Shown: positions 1 to 7,363 of the stretch, piece by piece | Numbering within the stretch: the first letter of the stretch is position 1 | Layout: every line of letters begins with the position of its first letter | From: Blastococcus sp. CT_GayMR20 | GTDB taxonomy: Bacteria > Actinomycetota > Actinomycetes > Mycobacteriales > Geodermatophilaceae | Direction of reading: 5' to 3' | Length of the DNA stretch: 10,805 bases | Assembly: GCF_004570345.1 (NCBI RefSeq) | Contig: NZ_SPQM01000149.1 | Coordinates: forward strand, 1 to 10,805 | Translations under genes and position numbers: made by a program | Notes under the pieces: model-generated | What the model saw: the letters and a program-made list of their open reading frames with translations, nothing else | What the model was told of the DNA's origin: nothing | Database searches by the model: none

Positions 1-19
1 CGGCGGGGAGCCCGCCGGT

Positions 20-25
20 TAGGGT
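20..25 (+). promoter_or_regulatory. -10 box of small membrane protein gene
   Basis: TAGGGT fits the actinobacterial TANNNT -10 consensus and ends 6 nt before the GTG at 32. Transcription would begin at or next to the start codon, giving a leaderless mRNA. No clear -35 is visible, since the window begins too close. The same spacing recurs at several genes in this window, which strengthens the call. Confidence 0.5.
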
Positions 26-31
26 CGGCCC

Positions 32-235
32 GTGCTGCTCCTGATGGTCTGGATCGTCGCCGTCGTCCTGGCGCTGGTCGTCCTGGGCTCGATCGCCTAC
101 GGCCTCCTCGGGGCCGCCGGGCGGCTGCAGCGGGAGATGGCGGCCGCCGAGCGCGACGCCCGGCCGCTGCTGGCGCAGATCGAGGCCGCACAGGCCGCCG
201 CCGAGGCGCGTGGCGGGACAGCGAACGGCGACTGA
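32..235 (+). CDS. Small single-pass membrane protein, unknown function
   Basis: A 67-aa protein with a GTG start. Residues about 2-28 are strongly hydrophobic (MVWIVAVVLALVVLGSIAYG) and form one membrane segment. Residues about 30-60 are Ala/Glu/Arg-rich and look like a short coiled coil on the cytoplasmic side. There is no recognisable domain. The GTG at 32 is preferred because a -10 box ends 6 nt before it and no Shine-Dalgarno is present. The ATG at 44 is possible but would cut into the hydrophobic segment. It lies directly before tatA, in the slot between pafC and tatA if the mycobacterial order holds. A role with the Tat translocase is only a guess from position. Codon use and third-position GC support real coding. 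Confidence 0.65.
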   Translation: MLLLMVWIVAVVLALVVLGSIAYGLLGAAGRLQREMAAAERDARPLLAQIEAAQAAAEARGGTANGD

Positions 236-306
236 ACGCAGGCCGACATGTCGGTCGCCATCGCGACCCATCCGCGCGGACGGCGGGTTCCGAACACCCT
301 CCGGCG

Positions 307-312
307 TAGCAT
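307..312 (+). promoter_or_regulatory. Candidate -10 box of the tat operon
   Basis: TAGCAT lies in the 108-bp gap before tatA, 31 nt ahead of its ATG, leaving room for a short leader that holds the GGAGG ribosome binding site at 332-336. No convincing -35 lies 16-18 nt upstream. It is the best TANNNT match in the gap, but weak evidence alone. Confidence 0.35.
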
Positions 313-331
313 TCCGCACGACCCCACCTCT

Positions 332-336
332 GGAGG
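332..336 (+). promoter_or_regulatory. Ribosome binding site fixing the tatA start
   Basis: GGAGG sits 7 nt before the ATG at 344. It decides against the upstream in-frame ATG at 248, which has no Shine-Dalgarno and would add 32 residues not typical of TatA. Confidence 0.75.
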
Positions 337-343
337 ACCTGTC

Positions 344-697
344 ATGGGCGGACTCGGCCCGCTGGAGATCGGCCTGATCATCCTGGCGATCCTGTTGCTC
401 TTCGGCTACAAGAAGCTGCCGGATGCCTCCCGCTCGCTGGGCCGCTCGCTGCGCATCTTCAAGGGCGAGATGAAGGGCATGAAGGACGACGATGCCCGCG
501 ATGGGGTGCGCGCCAAGGACGCCGCACAGGCGACCCCCGTGCGCGGCGAGATCGTCGCGCCCGCGTCCCCTCCCACCACCACTGCCTCCGGCGACCTGAC
601 CGCGCAGCTGCACGAGGAGGCCCGGGTCGCCGAGGCGCGCGCCGCCGAGCTGCGCGCCCGCGCCGAGCAGACCCGCGTTACCGACGGCCCCCGCTGA
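344..697 (+). CDS. tatA: Sec-independent translocase pore subunit TatA
   Basis: TatA polymerises with TatC to move folded twin-arginine proteins across the membrane. The 117-aa product begins [10 protein letters not shown], the usual actinobacterial TatA N-terminus. It has one membrane helix at about 6-20, the hallmark Phe-Gly hinge (F20-G21), then the amphipathic helix with KKLPD and [13 protein letters not shown] (about 23-46). The acidic/charged stretch at 44-60 and a Pro/Thr-rich linker (64-82) lead to an Ala/Glu/Arg helix at 84-112 that may be a coiled coil. At 117 aa it is longer than many TatA proteins (about 70-95 aa), owing to this tail. tatC follows after 25 nt, so the two are probably co-transcribed. 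TatB is not in the window; in actinobacteria it is usually encoded elsewhere. Confidence 0.93.
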   Translation: MGGLGPLEIGLIILAILLLFGYKKLPDASRSLGRSLRIFKGEMKGMKDDDARDGVRAKDAAQATPVRGEIVAPASPPTTTASGDLTAQLHEEARVAEARAAELRARAEQTRVTDGPR

Positions 698-722
698 CCC
701 ACCCGTTCCAGGCAGGACGACG

Positions 723-1622
723 GTGAGCGAGGGCGGCACCCGGCCCCGGTTGAAGCGGCGCAAGCCGCCGCGCGACGCCGAGGCGACGATGACGCTCATC
801 GCCCACCTCACCGAGCTGCGCAACCGGATCGCCAAGGCGCTCTTCTTCATCGCGCTCGGCACCGTCGTCGGGTTCATCTGGTACGACCGCGGCCTGCTGA
901 CGTTCCTCACCGAGCCGTACTGCGCCGTCCCCGACCGGCTGCGGCTCGACGGTGACGGCAACTGCCGGCTCGTTGTGCTCGACGTCTTCGGCGGCGTCCT
1001 GCTCCGGCTGAAGATCGCCCTGATCGCCGGCATCGGGCTGTCGGCGCCGTTCTGGCTGTACCAGATCTGGGCCTTCATCACGCCCGGCCTCAAGCGCAAC
1101 GAGAAGCGCTACACGGTCGGCTTCGTCGCCGCCTCCACCCTGCTGTTCGCCGGCGGCACCGTCCTCGCGTGGCTGACCCTGCGCAAGGGCCTCGAGCTGC
1201 TGCTGCGCCTCGCCGGTGACGAGGTCGCCTTCCAGCTCACCGCGCCGCTCTACCTGAGCTTCGTGATCAGCCTGCTCGTGGCGTTCGGCCTCTCGCTGGA
1301 GCTGCCGCTGATCGCGGTGGCGCTCAACCTCGTCGGCGTCCTGAGCTACGAGGCGCTGAAGAAGTCCCGGCGGTGGATCTTCTTCCTCACCATCGTCTTC
1401 GCCGCGTTCGTCACGCCCACCCAGGACCCGTTCACGATGCTGGCCATGGCCGGCCCGATGATCCTGCTCTTCGAGCTGGCCATCCAGCTGGCCCGTATCG
1501 TGGACAAGCGGCGGGCCAAGCGCGCCGCCTTGGAGCACTTCCACGACCTCGGCGACGACGAGGCCTCGCCGCTCGACGCCCGGCCGTCGTCCCTCGACGA
1601 CGCCCCGTCCCTGCGTCGCTGA
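723..1622 (+). CDS. tatC: Sec-independent translocase receptor TatC
   Basis: TatC is the multi-spanning membrane receptor that binds the twin-arginine signal peptide and recruits TatA. The 299-aa product has the conserved N-terminal HLTELRNRI (28-36) before the first helix. The loop FITPGLKRNEKR (118-129) carries the conserved Pro and Glu (E127) of the signal-peptide site. The motif FVTPTQDPF (229-237) corresponds to the conserved Pro-rich loop before the fifth helix. About six hydrophobic segments can be traced, at roughly 36-54, 88-117, 130-155, 172-200, 215-232 and 236-258. The charged C-terminal tail (259-299) is Asp/Arg-rich and cytoplasmic. The GTG start has a modest GGCAGGA ribosome binding site at 711-717. 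The kinase gene follows 8 nt after its stop, which suggests one operon. Confidence 0.95.
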   Translation: MSEGGTRPRLKRRKPPRDAEATMTLIAHLTELRNRIAKALFFIALGTVVGFIWYDRGLLTFLTEPYCAVPDRLRLDGDGNCRLVVLDVFGGVLLRLKIALIAGIGLSAPFWLYQIWAFITPGLKRNEKRYTVGFVAASTLLFAGGTVLAWLTLRKGLELLLRLAGDEVAFQLTAPLYLSFVISLLVAFGLSLELPLIAVALNLVGVLSYEALKKSRRWIFFLTIVFAAFVTPTQDPFTMLAMAGPMILLFELAIQLARIVDKRRAKRAALEHFHDLGDDEASPLDARPSSLDDAPSLRR

Positions 1623-1630
1623 GCGCGCAC

Positions 1631-2530
1631 GTGACCGGTTCCGGGGACGTCGCCGTCCTCGTCAGCCCGGCCGCGGGCCGCGGGCGCGCGGGCGTGCTGG
1701 CCACCGACGTGCTCGCCGCTTTCACCGCCGTCGGGCTCGAGGCCCGGCTGCTGCCGGCCACGACGGGCGCCGAGGCGGAGCGGCAGGCCGCCGACGCGGT
1801 CGCGCAGGGTGCGGCGGCCGTGGTCGCCGTGGGTGGCGACGGGACGGTGCACGCCGCGCTGCAGGCCGTCGCCGGGACGTCGACCCCACTGGCCGTCGTC
1901 CCCGCCGGGACCGGGAACGACCTGGTCCGGGCCCTGGGGATCCCGGACTCGCCGATCTCGGCGGCGCACGCGGCGGCCGAGGACCTGGCCGCCGGCACGG
2001 TGCAGATCGTCGACGCCGGCCGCACCGGCGACCGCTGGTGGTCGACGGTCCTCTGCTGCGGTTTCGACTCCGCCGTCAGCGACCGCGCCAACCGCCTCCG
2101 GTGGCCCCGCGGACGGCGGCGCTACGACGTGGCGGTCCTCGCCGAGCTGGCGCGCCTGCGGCCGCACGAGCTGACCCTCGTCCTGGACGGCGAGTCGCAG
2201 ACGCTGCCGGTCACGATGGTCGCCGTCGGCAACACGCCGTGGTACGGCGGCGGCATGAAGGTCTGCCCCGGCGCCGACCCGACCGACGGCCTGTTCGACG
2301 TCACCGTCGTCGGGGCCACCAGCCGCCTGGAGCTGATCCGCACCAAGCCGCGGCTCACCCTCGGCACCCACGTCGAGCACCCGATGGTCACCGTGCACCG
2401 TGCGGCCCGCGTGGAACTGATCTGCCCCGGGGTCACCACCTACGCCGACGGGGAGCCGGTGGCACCGCTCCCGGCGGTCGCCGAGTGCGTGCCCGGAGCA
2501 CTCAGGGTGGTCGGCAGCGGCAGAACCTGA
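1631..2530 (+). CDS. Diacylglycerol kinase / lipid kinase family protein
   Basis: A soluble DgkB/YegS-type lipid kinase of 299 aa, expected to phosphorylate diacylglycerol or a related lipid with ATP and so return it to phospholipid synthesis. The catalytic domain has the nucleotide-binding GGDGTV (68-73), the PAGTGND loop (91-97) and the C-terminal-lobe YADGEPV (271-277). The segment NTPWYGGGMKVCPGADPTDG (201-220) matches the glycine-rich and metal-site region of the family. The reading frame is open further upstream inside tatC. The GTG at 1631 is chosen because it follows the tatC stop by 8 nt and sits just before the first beta strand (VAVLVSP). Exact lipid substrate cannot be read from sequence; mycobacterial relatives use diacylglycerol. 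I do not recall this gene in the M. tuberculosis tat-helY block, so it may be an insertion relative to that order. Confidence 0.88.
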   Translation: MTGSGDVAVLVSPAAGRGRAGVLATDVLAAFTAVGLEARLLPATTGAEAERQAADAVAQGAAAVVAVGGDGTVHAALQAVAGTSTPLAVVPAGTGNDLVRALGIPDSPISAAHAAAEDLAAGTVQIVDAGRTGDRWWSTVLCCGFDSAVSDRANRLRWPRGRRRYDVAVLAELARLRPHELTLVLDGESQTLPVTMVAVGNTPWYGGGMKVCPGADPTDGLFDVTVVGATSRLELIRTKPRLTLGTHVEHPMVTVHRAARVELICPGVTTYADGEPVAPLPAVAECVPGALRVVGSGRT

Positions 2531-2574
2531 GGCCCGCGGCGATCGCGACCCCACTCGTCGCCGGGCAACGGTCC

Positions 2575-2580
2575 TACGAT
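2575..2580 (+). promoter_or_regulatory. -10 box of the 57-aa protein gene
   Basis: TACGAT ends 6 nt before the ATG at 2587 in the 56-bp gap after the lipid kinase gene, and no ribosome binding site lies between them. This implies a leaderless start and an independent promoter for the small gene. No -35 is recognised. Confidence 0.5.
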
Positions 2581-2586
2581 CCGGGC

Positions 2587-2760
2587 ATGTACGCGGTACA
2601 TCTCACCGACGCCGAGCTGGAGACGGCACGGCACGCCCTCCGGGCCTATCTCTCGGCCTTCGGTCACGACGAGGCCGAGACCGTGGGCGAGATCAGGCGC
2701 GTGATCGCCAAGCTGGACGCCGCCCAGACGGAGGACCGGGACCCGCGCATCTCCGCCTGA
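2587..2760 (+). CDS. Conserved small protein, unknown function (57 aa)
   Basis: The protein begins MYAVHLTDAELETARHALRA and continues through AYLSAFGHDEAETVGEIRRV. It looks wholly helical: an LTDAEL helix start, then two amphipathic helices joined at the GHDEAE turn, and a charged tail. There is no membrane segment or Cys. I recall similar short proteins next to helY-like genes in actinobacteria but know no function. The frame is open far upstream through the kinase gene; the ATG at 2587 is chosen because a TACGAT -10 box ends 6 nt before it and codon bias turns normal there. A regulatory or helicase-associated role would be inference from position alone. Confidence 0.7.
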   Translation: MYAVHLTDAELETARHALRAYLSAFGHDEAETVGEIRRVIAKLDAAQTEDRDPRISA

Positions 2761-2813
2761 TCCCGCGCGGTGACGCGCGAGGACCGGCCCGAGCCGTTTC
2801 CCTGGAGCGCGCC

Positions 2814-2819
2814 TAACGT
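2814..2819 (+). promoter_or_regulatory. -10 box of helY
   Basis: TAACGT ends 6 nt before the helY ATG at 2826, so the transcript would begin at the A of the start codon. A GGAGG at 2820-2824 is only 1 nt from the ATG, too close to act as a normal Shine-Dalgarno, which favours leaderless translation. No -35 is recognised. Confidence 0.55.
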
Positions 2820-2825
2820 GGAGGC

Positions 2826-5672
2826 ATGTCCAGCCCCGCTGAGCGGTACGCCGCTGCGCGGCGGCGGACCGCCCACCCGACCCTGGCGGACTTCACCGCC
2901 GACCTCGGCTTCTCCCTGGACCCCTTCCAGGTCGAGGCGTGCGAGGCCCTCGAGGAGGGCTCGGGCGTCCTCGTCTGCGCGCCGACCGGCGCGGGCAAGA
3001 CCGTCGTCGGTGAGTTCGCCGTCCACAAGGCGCTGGCGGAGGGGCGCAAGGCGTTCTACACGACGCCGATCAAGGCGCTGTCCAACCAGAAGTACGCCGA
3101 CCTGGTCGAGCGCTACGGGCCGACGCAGGTGGGCCTGCTGACCGGGGACAACGCGATCAACGGCGACGCGCCCGTGGTGGTGATGACGACCGAGGTGCTG
3201 CGCAACATGCTCTACGCGGAGTCGCCCGCCATCGCCGGCCTCGGCTACGTGGTCATGGACGAGGTGCACTACCTCGCCGACCGGTTCCGCGGTGCGGTGT
3301 GGGAGGAGGTGATCATCCACCTCCCGCAGTCGGTCACGCTCGTCTCGCTGTCGGCGACGGTGAGCAACGCCGAGGAGTTCGGCGACTGGCTGGTCACGGT
3401 GCGCGGGCACACGAAGGTCGTCGTCAGCGAGGTCCGGCCGGTCCCGCTCTGGCAGCACATGCTGGTGGGCAACCGCGTGTTCGACCTGTTCTCGCTGCGG
3501 CCGGCCGCGCACGCGGGGGAGCAGGGGCTCACCCCGCGCGAGCAGTCCACCCGGGAACGCGGCGCCTCGGTCGTCGACCCGGAGCTGGTGCGCTACGTCC
3601 GCGAGCACGAGCGACGGATCGACTCCTGGCACGGCGGCGGTCCCGGTTCCCGGCGGGGCGACACCTCGCACCGGCCCCGCTACCGGGCGCCGTCCCGGTC
3701 CGACGTCATCACCCGGCTGGACAACGCCGGGCTGCTGCCGGCGATCACCTTCGTCTTCAGCCGCAACGGCTGCGACGCCGCGGTCCACCAGTGCCTGCTG
3801 TCCGGTCTGCGGCTCACCGACGAGGCGGAGCGCGCGGAGATCGCCGAGATCATCGACCGCCGCACCGGCTCCCTGCCGGAGGAGGACCTGCACGTCCTCG
3901 GCTTCTGGGAATGGCGGGAAGGCCTGCTCGCCGGGCTCGCTGCCCACCACGCCGGGCTGGTGCCGGCGTTCAAGGAGACCGTCGAGGAGTGCTTCGTCCG
4001 CGGCCTGGTGAAGGCGGTGTTCGCCACGGAGACCCTCGCGCTGGGCATCAACATGCCTGCCCGCAGCGTCGTCCTCGAGCGGCTGGTCAAGTGGAACGGC
4101 GAGGCGCACGTCGACGTGACGCCGGGGGAGTACACCCAGCTCACCGGCCGGGCCGGCCGCCGGGGCATCGACGTCGAGGGGCACGCCGTGGTCGTCTGGG
4201 GGCCCGGGGTCGACCCGGCGACCGTCGCGGGCCTGGCCAGCACCCGCACGTACCCGCTGCGGTCGTCGTTCCGGCCGAGCTACAACATGGCGGTCAACCT
4301 GGTCAGCTCGTTCGGCCGGGCCCGCGCCCGCGAGCTTCTGGCGTCGTCGTTCGCGCAGTTCCAGGCCGACCGGTCCGTCGTCGGACTGGCCCGGGCGGCC
4401 GCGAAGCACGAGCAGGACGCCGAGCGGGCCGCGGCCGAGATGCACTCCGACCGCGGGGACGTCGGCGCGTACGCCGAGCTCCGGCGGGAGATCGCCGACC
4501 GGGAGAAGGACCTGTCCCGCGACTCGCAGGCCAAGCGGCGCATCGAGGCCGCGGAGGCCCTGGCTGCCCTGCGGCCCGGTGACGTCATCCGGGTGCCGTC
4601 CGGACGGCGCCAGGGGCTGGCCGTCGTCCTCGACCCGGGGATCACCGACCTCGCCGACCCCCGGCCCCTGGTGCTGACCGAGGACAAGTGGGCCGGCCGG
4701 CTCGCGTCGATCGACTTCCCGACGCCGGTGAACGCGCTCGCGCGGGTCCGGGTGCCCAAGAACTTCAACCACCGCAGCCCGCATGCCCGCCGCGACCTCG
4801 CCGCCACCCTGCGGAACGCCCGCGTCGAGAACGACCTGGGTGCCCGCCGGGTCAAGCACCGGTCGGCGGCGGCGGACGACCCGGTGCTGGCCGACCTGCG
4901 CCAGGCCCTGCGCAACCACCCCGTGCACCAGTTGCCGGACCGCGAGGAGCGGGTGCGGGTCGCCGAGCGGTGGCTGCGGGCAGTCCGCGAGGCCGACGCG
5001 CTGCAGCGCAAGATGACCGAGCGCACGGGCTCGCTGACCCGGCAGTTCGACGCCACCTGCGACGTCCTCGAGGAGCTCGGCTACCTCGTGCCCGAGGTGG
5101 CGCCCCTGGTGCCGGCCGACACGGAGGTCATGGGCGCGGTGGACGACGTCCCGGTCGTCACCGACGACGGACGGCGGCTGTCGCGCATCTGGTCGGAGGC
5201 GGACCTCCTGGTCGCCGAGTGCCTGCGGGCCGGCGCGTGGCGGGGACTGAACCCGGCCGAGCTGGCGGCGGCGACGTCCACGGCCGTGTTCGAGGCGCGA
5301 CGGGACAACCCGGCCCTGCCGGCCGTGCCGGCCGGGAAGGTGGCGGCGGCCATCGGCGAGATGCGCCGGATCCGAGCCCGGCTGCACGACGTCGAGGCCG
5401 ACCACGGCGTGCGAGTGACCCGCGACCTCGATCTCGGCTTCGCCTGGGCCGCCTACCGCTGGGCGGACGGACAGAGCCTCGACCGGGTGCTGGCGGGCGC
5501 CGAGCAGGCCGGCACCGAGCTGTCCGGCGGCGACTTCGTGCGCTGGGCCCGGCAGCTGATCGACCTGCTGGACCAGCTGGCCAAGGTGGCGGAGGAGCCG
5601 GTGGCCGGCGTCGCCCGGGCCGCCGTCGGAAAGATCCGGCGGGGTGTCGTCGCGGTCGCGGTCGGCGGTTGA
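2826..5672 (+). CDS. helY: Ski2/Mtr4-like DEAD/DEAH-box RNA helicase HelY
   Basis: A superfamily 2 ATP-dependent helicase of 948 aa, expected to unwind structured RNA, as related Ski2/Mtr4 enzymes do for exonucleolytic decay. Visible motifs are a Q-motif-like LDPFQVEA (31-38), Walker A APTGAGKT (52-59), TTPIKALSNQ (79-88), Walker B DEVH (145-148), motif III SAT (176-178), FSRNGCD (311-317), HHAGLVP (374-380), ATETLALGINMPAR (400-413) and motif VI QLTGRAGRRG (438-447). A basic, Gly/Arg-rich linker (about 225-292) separates the two RecA lobes. The last 170 or so residues, from about 775, match the helical DSHCT domain of this family, including LDLGFAWAAYRWADG. The length is close to mycobacterial HelY (about 900 aa). 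The gene has its own leaderless promoter and is not obviously co-transcribed with the next gene 94 bp on. Confidence 0.93.
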   Translation: MSSPAERYAAARRRTAHPTLADFTADLGFSLDPFQVEACEALEEGSGVLVCAPTGAGKTVVGEFAVHKALAEGRKAFYTTPIKALSNQKYADLVERYGPTQVGLLTGDNAINGDAPVVVMTTEVLRNMLYAESPAIAGLGYVVMDEVHYLADRFRGAVWEEVIIHLPQSVTLVSLSATVSNAEEFGDWLVTVRGHTKVVVSEVRPVPLWQHMLVGNRVFDLFSLRPAAHAGEQGLTPREQSTRERGASVVDPELVRYVREHERRIDSWHGGGPGSRRGDTSHRPRYRAPSRSDVITRLDNAGLLPAITFVFSRNGCDAAVHQCLLSGLRLTDEAERAEIAEIIDRRTGSLPEEDLHVLGFWEWREGLLAGLAAHHAGLVPAFKETVEECFVRGLVKAVFATETLALGINMPARSVVLERLVKWNGEAHVDVTPGEYTQLTGRAGRRGIDVEGHAVVVWGPGVDPATVAGLASTRTYPLRSSFRPSYNMAVNLVSSFGRARARELLASSFAQFQADRSVVGLARAAAKHEQDAERAAAEMHSDRGDVGAYAELRREIADREKDLSRDSQAKRRIEAAEALAALRPGDVIRVPSGRRQGLAVVLDPGITDLADPRPLVLTEDKWAGRLASIDFPTPVNALARVRVPKNFNHRSPHARRDLAATLRNARVENDLGARRVKHRSAAADDPVLADLRQALRNHPVHQLPDREERVRVAERWLRAVREADALQRKMTERTGSLTRQFDATCDVLEELGYLVPEVAPLVPADTEVMGAVDDVPVVTDDGRRLSRIWSEADLLVAECLRAGAWRGLNPAELAAATSTAVFEARRDNPALPAVPAGKVAAAIGEMRRIRARLHDVEADHGVRVTRDLDLGFAWAAYRWADGQSLDRVLAGAEQAGTELSGGDFVRWARQLIDLLDQLAKVAEEPVAGVARAAVGKIRRGVVAVAVGG

Positions 5673-5766
5673 CCTGCGCTGCGCCACCCTCCGCGGCGGG
5701 CCTCGGTAGGGCACAATTCCTCCGCCCGCGACCGGCGTCGCGGGAAGGCCGGACCGGGGAGCGACG

Positions 5767-6357
5767 ATGACCAACCCGCCGCAGGGCGACGAGCCGGGCG
5801 CAGATCAGGACCGGAACCCGACCCAGCCGACGCCCTCGGTCGAGCCCCAGCGGGCGCCGTGGCAGGGGCCGACCCCGCCCTACGTCCAGCCGGCCCAGCA
5901 GCCGTACCAGCCCTACGTCCAGCAGCCCCCGCAGTACGCGCAGCCGCCCTACGGCCAACCGCCCTACGGCGCGGCGCCAGAGCCCCAGTACGGGCAGCCG
6001 CAGTACGGGCAGCCGCAGTACGGCCAACCGCCCTACGGTCAGCCGACCCCGAAGTCCAAGGTCGGCCTGATCGCCGCGATCACCGGCATCACCCTGCTCG
6101 TTCTCGCGGGCGTCGTCGTCCTGGTGCTGTCCCTGCAGTCGACGGTGCTCGACCGGGCGGCCGTCGAGCGCGACGTCGCCGCGCAGTTCGAGGAGCGCGA
6201 GGGCGTCGCCATCGAGCTCAGCTGCCCGGGCGACATGGCAGTGGAGTCGGGTTCCTCCTACGAGTGCACCGGCACGACGGCCGACGGCGAGGACGTCACG
6301 CTGCAGATCCGCATCGAGGACGAGGACTCCGCGGCCTACACCTGGACGGAGCCCTGA
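5767..6357 (+). CDS. Pro/Gln-rich membrane-anchored DUF4333 protein
   Basis: A 196-aa protein in three parts. Residues 1-97 are a disordered, Pro/Gln/Tyr-rich cytoplasmic arm with tandem [10 protein letters not shown] repeats (61-93). Residues 99-123 form one membrane helix. Residues 126-196 form an extracytoplasmic domain with the DUF4333 pattern: [14 protein letters not shown], a first cysteine in ELSCPGDM, a second in [13 protein letters not shown], and a C-terminal AYTW. The two cysteines, C153 and C167, would suit a disulfide outside the membrane. The function of DUF4333 is unknown to me. A GGGGAG ribosome binding site lies about 7 nt before the ATG. The slot after helY and before the inverted exonuclease matches M. 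tuberculosis Rv2091c, also annotated as a membrane protein. It ends convergently 9 bp from the exonuclease gene. Confidence 0.85.
   Translation: MTNPPQGDEPGADQDRNPTQPTPSVEPQRAPWQGPTPPYVQPAQQPYQPYVQQPPQYAQPPYGQPPYGAAPEPQYGQPQYGQPQYGQPPYGQPTPKSKVGLIAAITGITLLVLAGVVVLVLSLQSTVLDRAAVERDVAAQFEEREGVAIELSCPGDMAVESGSSYECTGTTADGEDVTLQIRIEDEDSAAYTWTEP
5986..6045 (+). repeat. 15-bp tandem repeats coding [10 protein letters not shown]
   Basis: Four consecutive 15-bp units are present. The first two are identical (CAGTACGGGCAGCCG), the third differs at two positions, and the fourth replaces CAG with CCC and has one synonymous change. A further related unit lies at 5947-5961. All keep the reading frame, so unit gain or loss would lengthen or shorten the disordered arm without a frameshift. 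Near identity of adjacent units suggests recent slippage. Confidence 0.85.
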
Positions 6358-6371
6358 GCCGACCGGTCAGG
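6353..6371. terminator. Weak hairpin at the convergent gene junction
   Basis: CCTGA and TCAGG form a 5-bp stem with a 9-nt loop, built from the two facing stop codons of the DUF4333 and exonuclease genes. It could serve both strands as a terminator, but the stem is short and no T-run follows. Part of the symmetry is a trivial result of two TGA codons facing each other. Confidence 0.2.
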
Positions 6372-7296
6372 CCACCGCGTCGGCCGGCCAGCCCAGGGCG
6401 GCGCCCAGCCGCTTGAGCGAGCTCTCCAGCCCGTGCGCGGTCGCCAGGGCCGCCAGGGCCGCCGGGTCGGCGGGGGTGCGGGGGAGGGCGCCTTCGATCG
6501 GGGGCAGGTCGATCTCCTTCGCGACCGCCACGACCACCGGTGCGGCGTCGAGGTAGTTCGCCGCGGCGTGGATCTTCTTCAGGACGGCGGCCGTCAGCGG
6601 CGGCCTGGGGACGACGGTCCGCTGCACCGCCGAGCGGATCCCGGCCAGGTCCCCGAACTCGTTGATCAACGCCGCCGCGGTCTTCGCGCCCACGCCCGCG
6701 ACGCCCGGCAGACCGTCGCTCGGATCGCCCCGGAGGACGGCGAAGTCGGCGTAGGCCCGGCCCGGGATGCCGTACTTGGCGGTGACGACCGCCTCGTCGA
6801 CCAGCTCGATGTCGCCGATGCCGCGGGCCGTGTACAGCACCCGGATGCCGCGGGCATCGTCCACGAGCTGGAACAGGTCCCGGTCACCGGTGACCACGTC
6901 GACCGGCCGGTCGGCGCGGGTGGCGAGTGTGCCGATGATGTCGTCGGCCTCGTAACCCGGCGCACCGACCCGGTCGATGCCGGCCGCGGCCAGCACGTCG
7001 ACCAGGATCGGCACCTGCGGGCTCAGATCGTCCGGCACGACCTCCTCGCTGCCGTCGGGCGCGAGTCGGTGGGCCTTGTACGAGGGCAGCGCCTCGACGC
7101 GGAAGGCGGGCCGCCAGTCGTCGTCCCAGCAGGCGACCAGCCGGTCGGGCGCGTGAGCGGTCAGCAGCCGGGCGGTCATGTCCAGGAACCCGCGCACGGC
7201 GTTGATGGGTCGCCCGTCCGGCGTCGTGATGCTGGTCGGCACCCCGTAGAAGGCCCGGAAGTAGAGGCTGGCCGCGTCCAGCAGCATGGTCGTCAC
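6367..7296 (-). CDS. 5'-3' exonuclease, PolI-N/FEN-like
   Basis: A stand-alone 5' nuclease of 309 aa, related to the N-terminal domain of DNA polymerase I and to FEN enzymes; expected to remove 5' flaps or RNA primers. Metal-binding acids fall in the expected places: D7 in LLDAAS, D59-D60 region in CWDDDWRP, EADD (117-120), GDRD (137-140) and DPSDGLPG (191-198). A helix-3-turn-helix DNA-binding segment follows (GVAGVGAKTAAALI). SYKAHR (72-77) is the conserved basic motif of the family. Sequence and inverted orientation match M. tuberculosis Rv2090, as I remember it. The GTG at 7296 is chosen; an ATG at 7287 (starting MLLD) is possible. It is divergent from the M24 peptidase gene, with 67 bp between the two starts holding both promoters. 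Confidence 0.92.
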   Translation of the reverse strand: MTTMLLDAASLYFRAFYGVPTSITTPDGRPINAVRGFLDMTARLLTAHAPDRLVACWDDDWRPAFRVEALPSYKAHRLAPDGSEEVVPDDLSPQVPILVDVLAAAGIDRVGAPGYEADDIIGTLATRADRPVDVVTGDRDLFQLVDDARGIRVLYTARGIGDIELVDEAVVTAKYGIPGRAYADFAVLRGDPSDGLPGVAGVGAKTAAALINEFGDLAGIRSAVQRTVVPRPPLTAAVLKKIHAAANYLDAAPVVVAVAKEIDLPPIEGALPRTPADPAALAALATAHGLESSLKRLGAALGWPADAVA

Positions 7297-7304
7297 GTTG
7301 GCGG

Positions 7305-7310
7305 ACGGTA
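7305..7310 (-). promoter_or_regulatory. -10 box of exonuclease gene
   Basis: On the minus strand TACCGT ends 8 nt before the GTG at 7296, consistent with a leaderless or nearly leaderless transcript. No Shine-Dalgarno is seen ahead of the start. Confidence 0.4.
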
Positions 7311-7351
7311 GCGGTCTGGAAACGATTCCGGAGAACGGCGTCCTCGCTGGT

Positions 7352-7357
7352 TAGTCT
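7352..7357 (+). promoter_or_regulatory. -10 box of M24 peptidase gene
   Basis: TAGTCT ends 6 nt before the GTG at 7364, so the predicted transcript starts on the start codon. The overlapping GTG at 7362 is in another frame. The shared 67-bp divergent region must also hold the exonuclease promoter on the other strand. Confidence 0.5.
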
Positions 7358-7363
7358 GCGCGT

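Noticed and set aside
287..302. CCGAACACC as a possible second SOS box before tatA
   Set aside because: Only the left half-site is present; there is no GTTCG at the correct distance.
248..343. Upstream extension of tatA to ATG 248
   Set aside because: TatA proteins begin close to the membrane helix, and GGAGG lies before ATG 344; the extension lacks a ribosome binding site and family similarity.
1373..1630. Extension of the lipid kinase into tatC
   Set aside because: The frame is open only because of high GC; the sequence is Arg/Pro/His-rich shadow of tatC and the kinase fold begins at VAVLVSP just after GTG 1631.
5669..5717. TTGACC and CACAAT as a -35/-10 pair for the DUF4333 gene
   Set aside because: The spacing is 37 nt, far too long for a promoter. 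TTGACC also overlaps the helY stop codon.
2664..5774. A very long minus-strand open frame opposite helY (over 1000 codons)
   Set aside because: It mirrors helY and has the Arg/Gly/Pro/Asp-rich composition of a shadow frame in high-GC DNA; helY carries every helicase motif in order.
6433..7311. Plus-strand open frame opposite the exonuclease gene
   Set aside because: Low-complexity Arg/Gly/Val/Asp composition without domains; the minus strand encodes a complete nuclease with all metal-binding residues.
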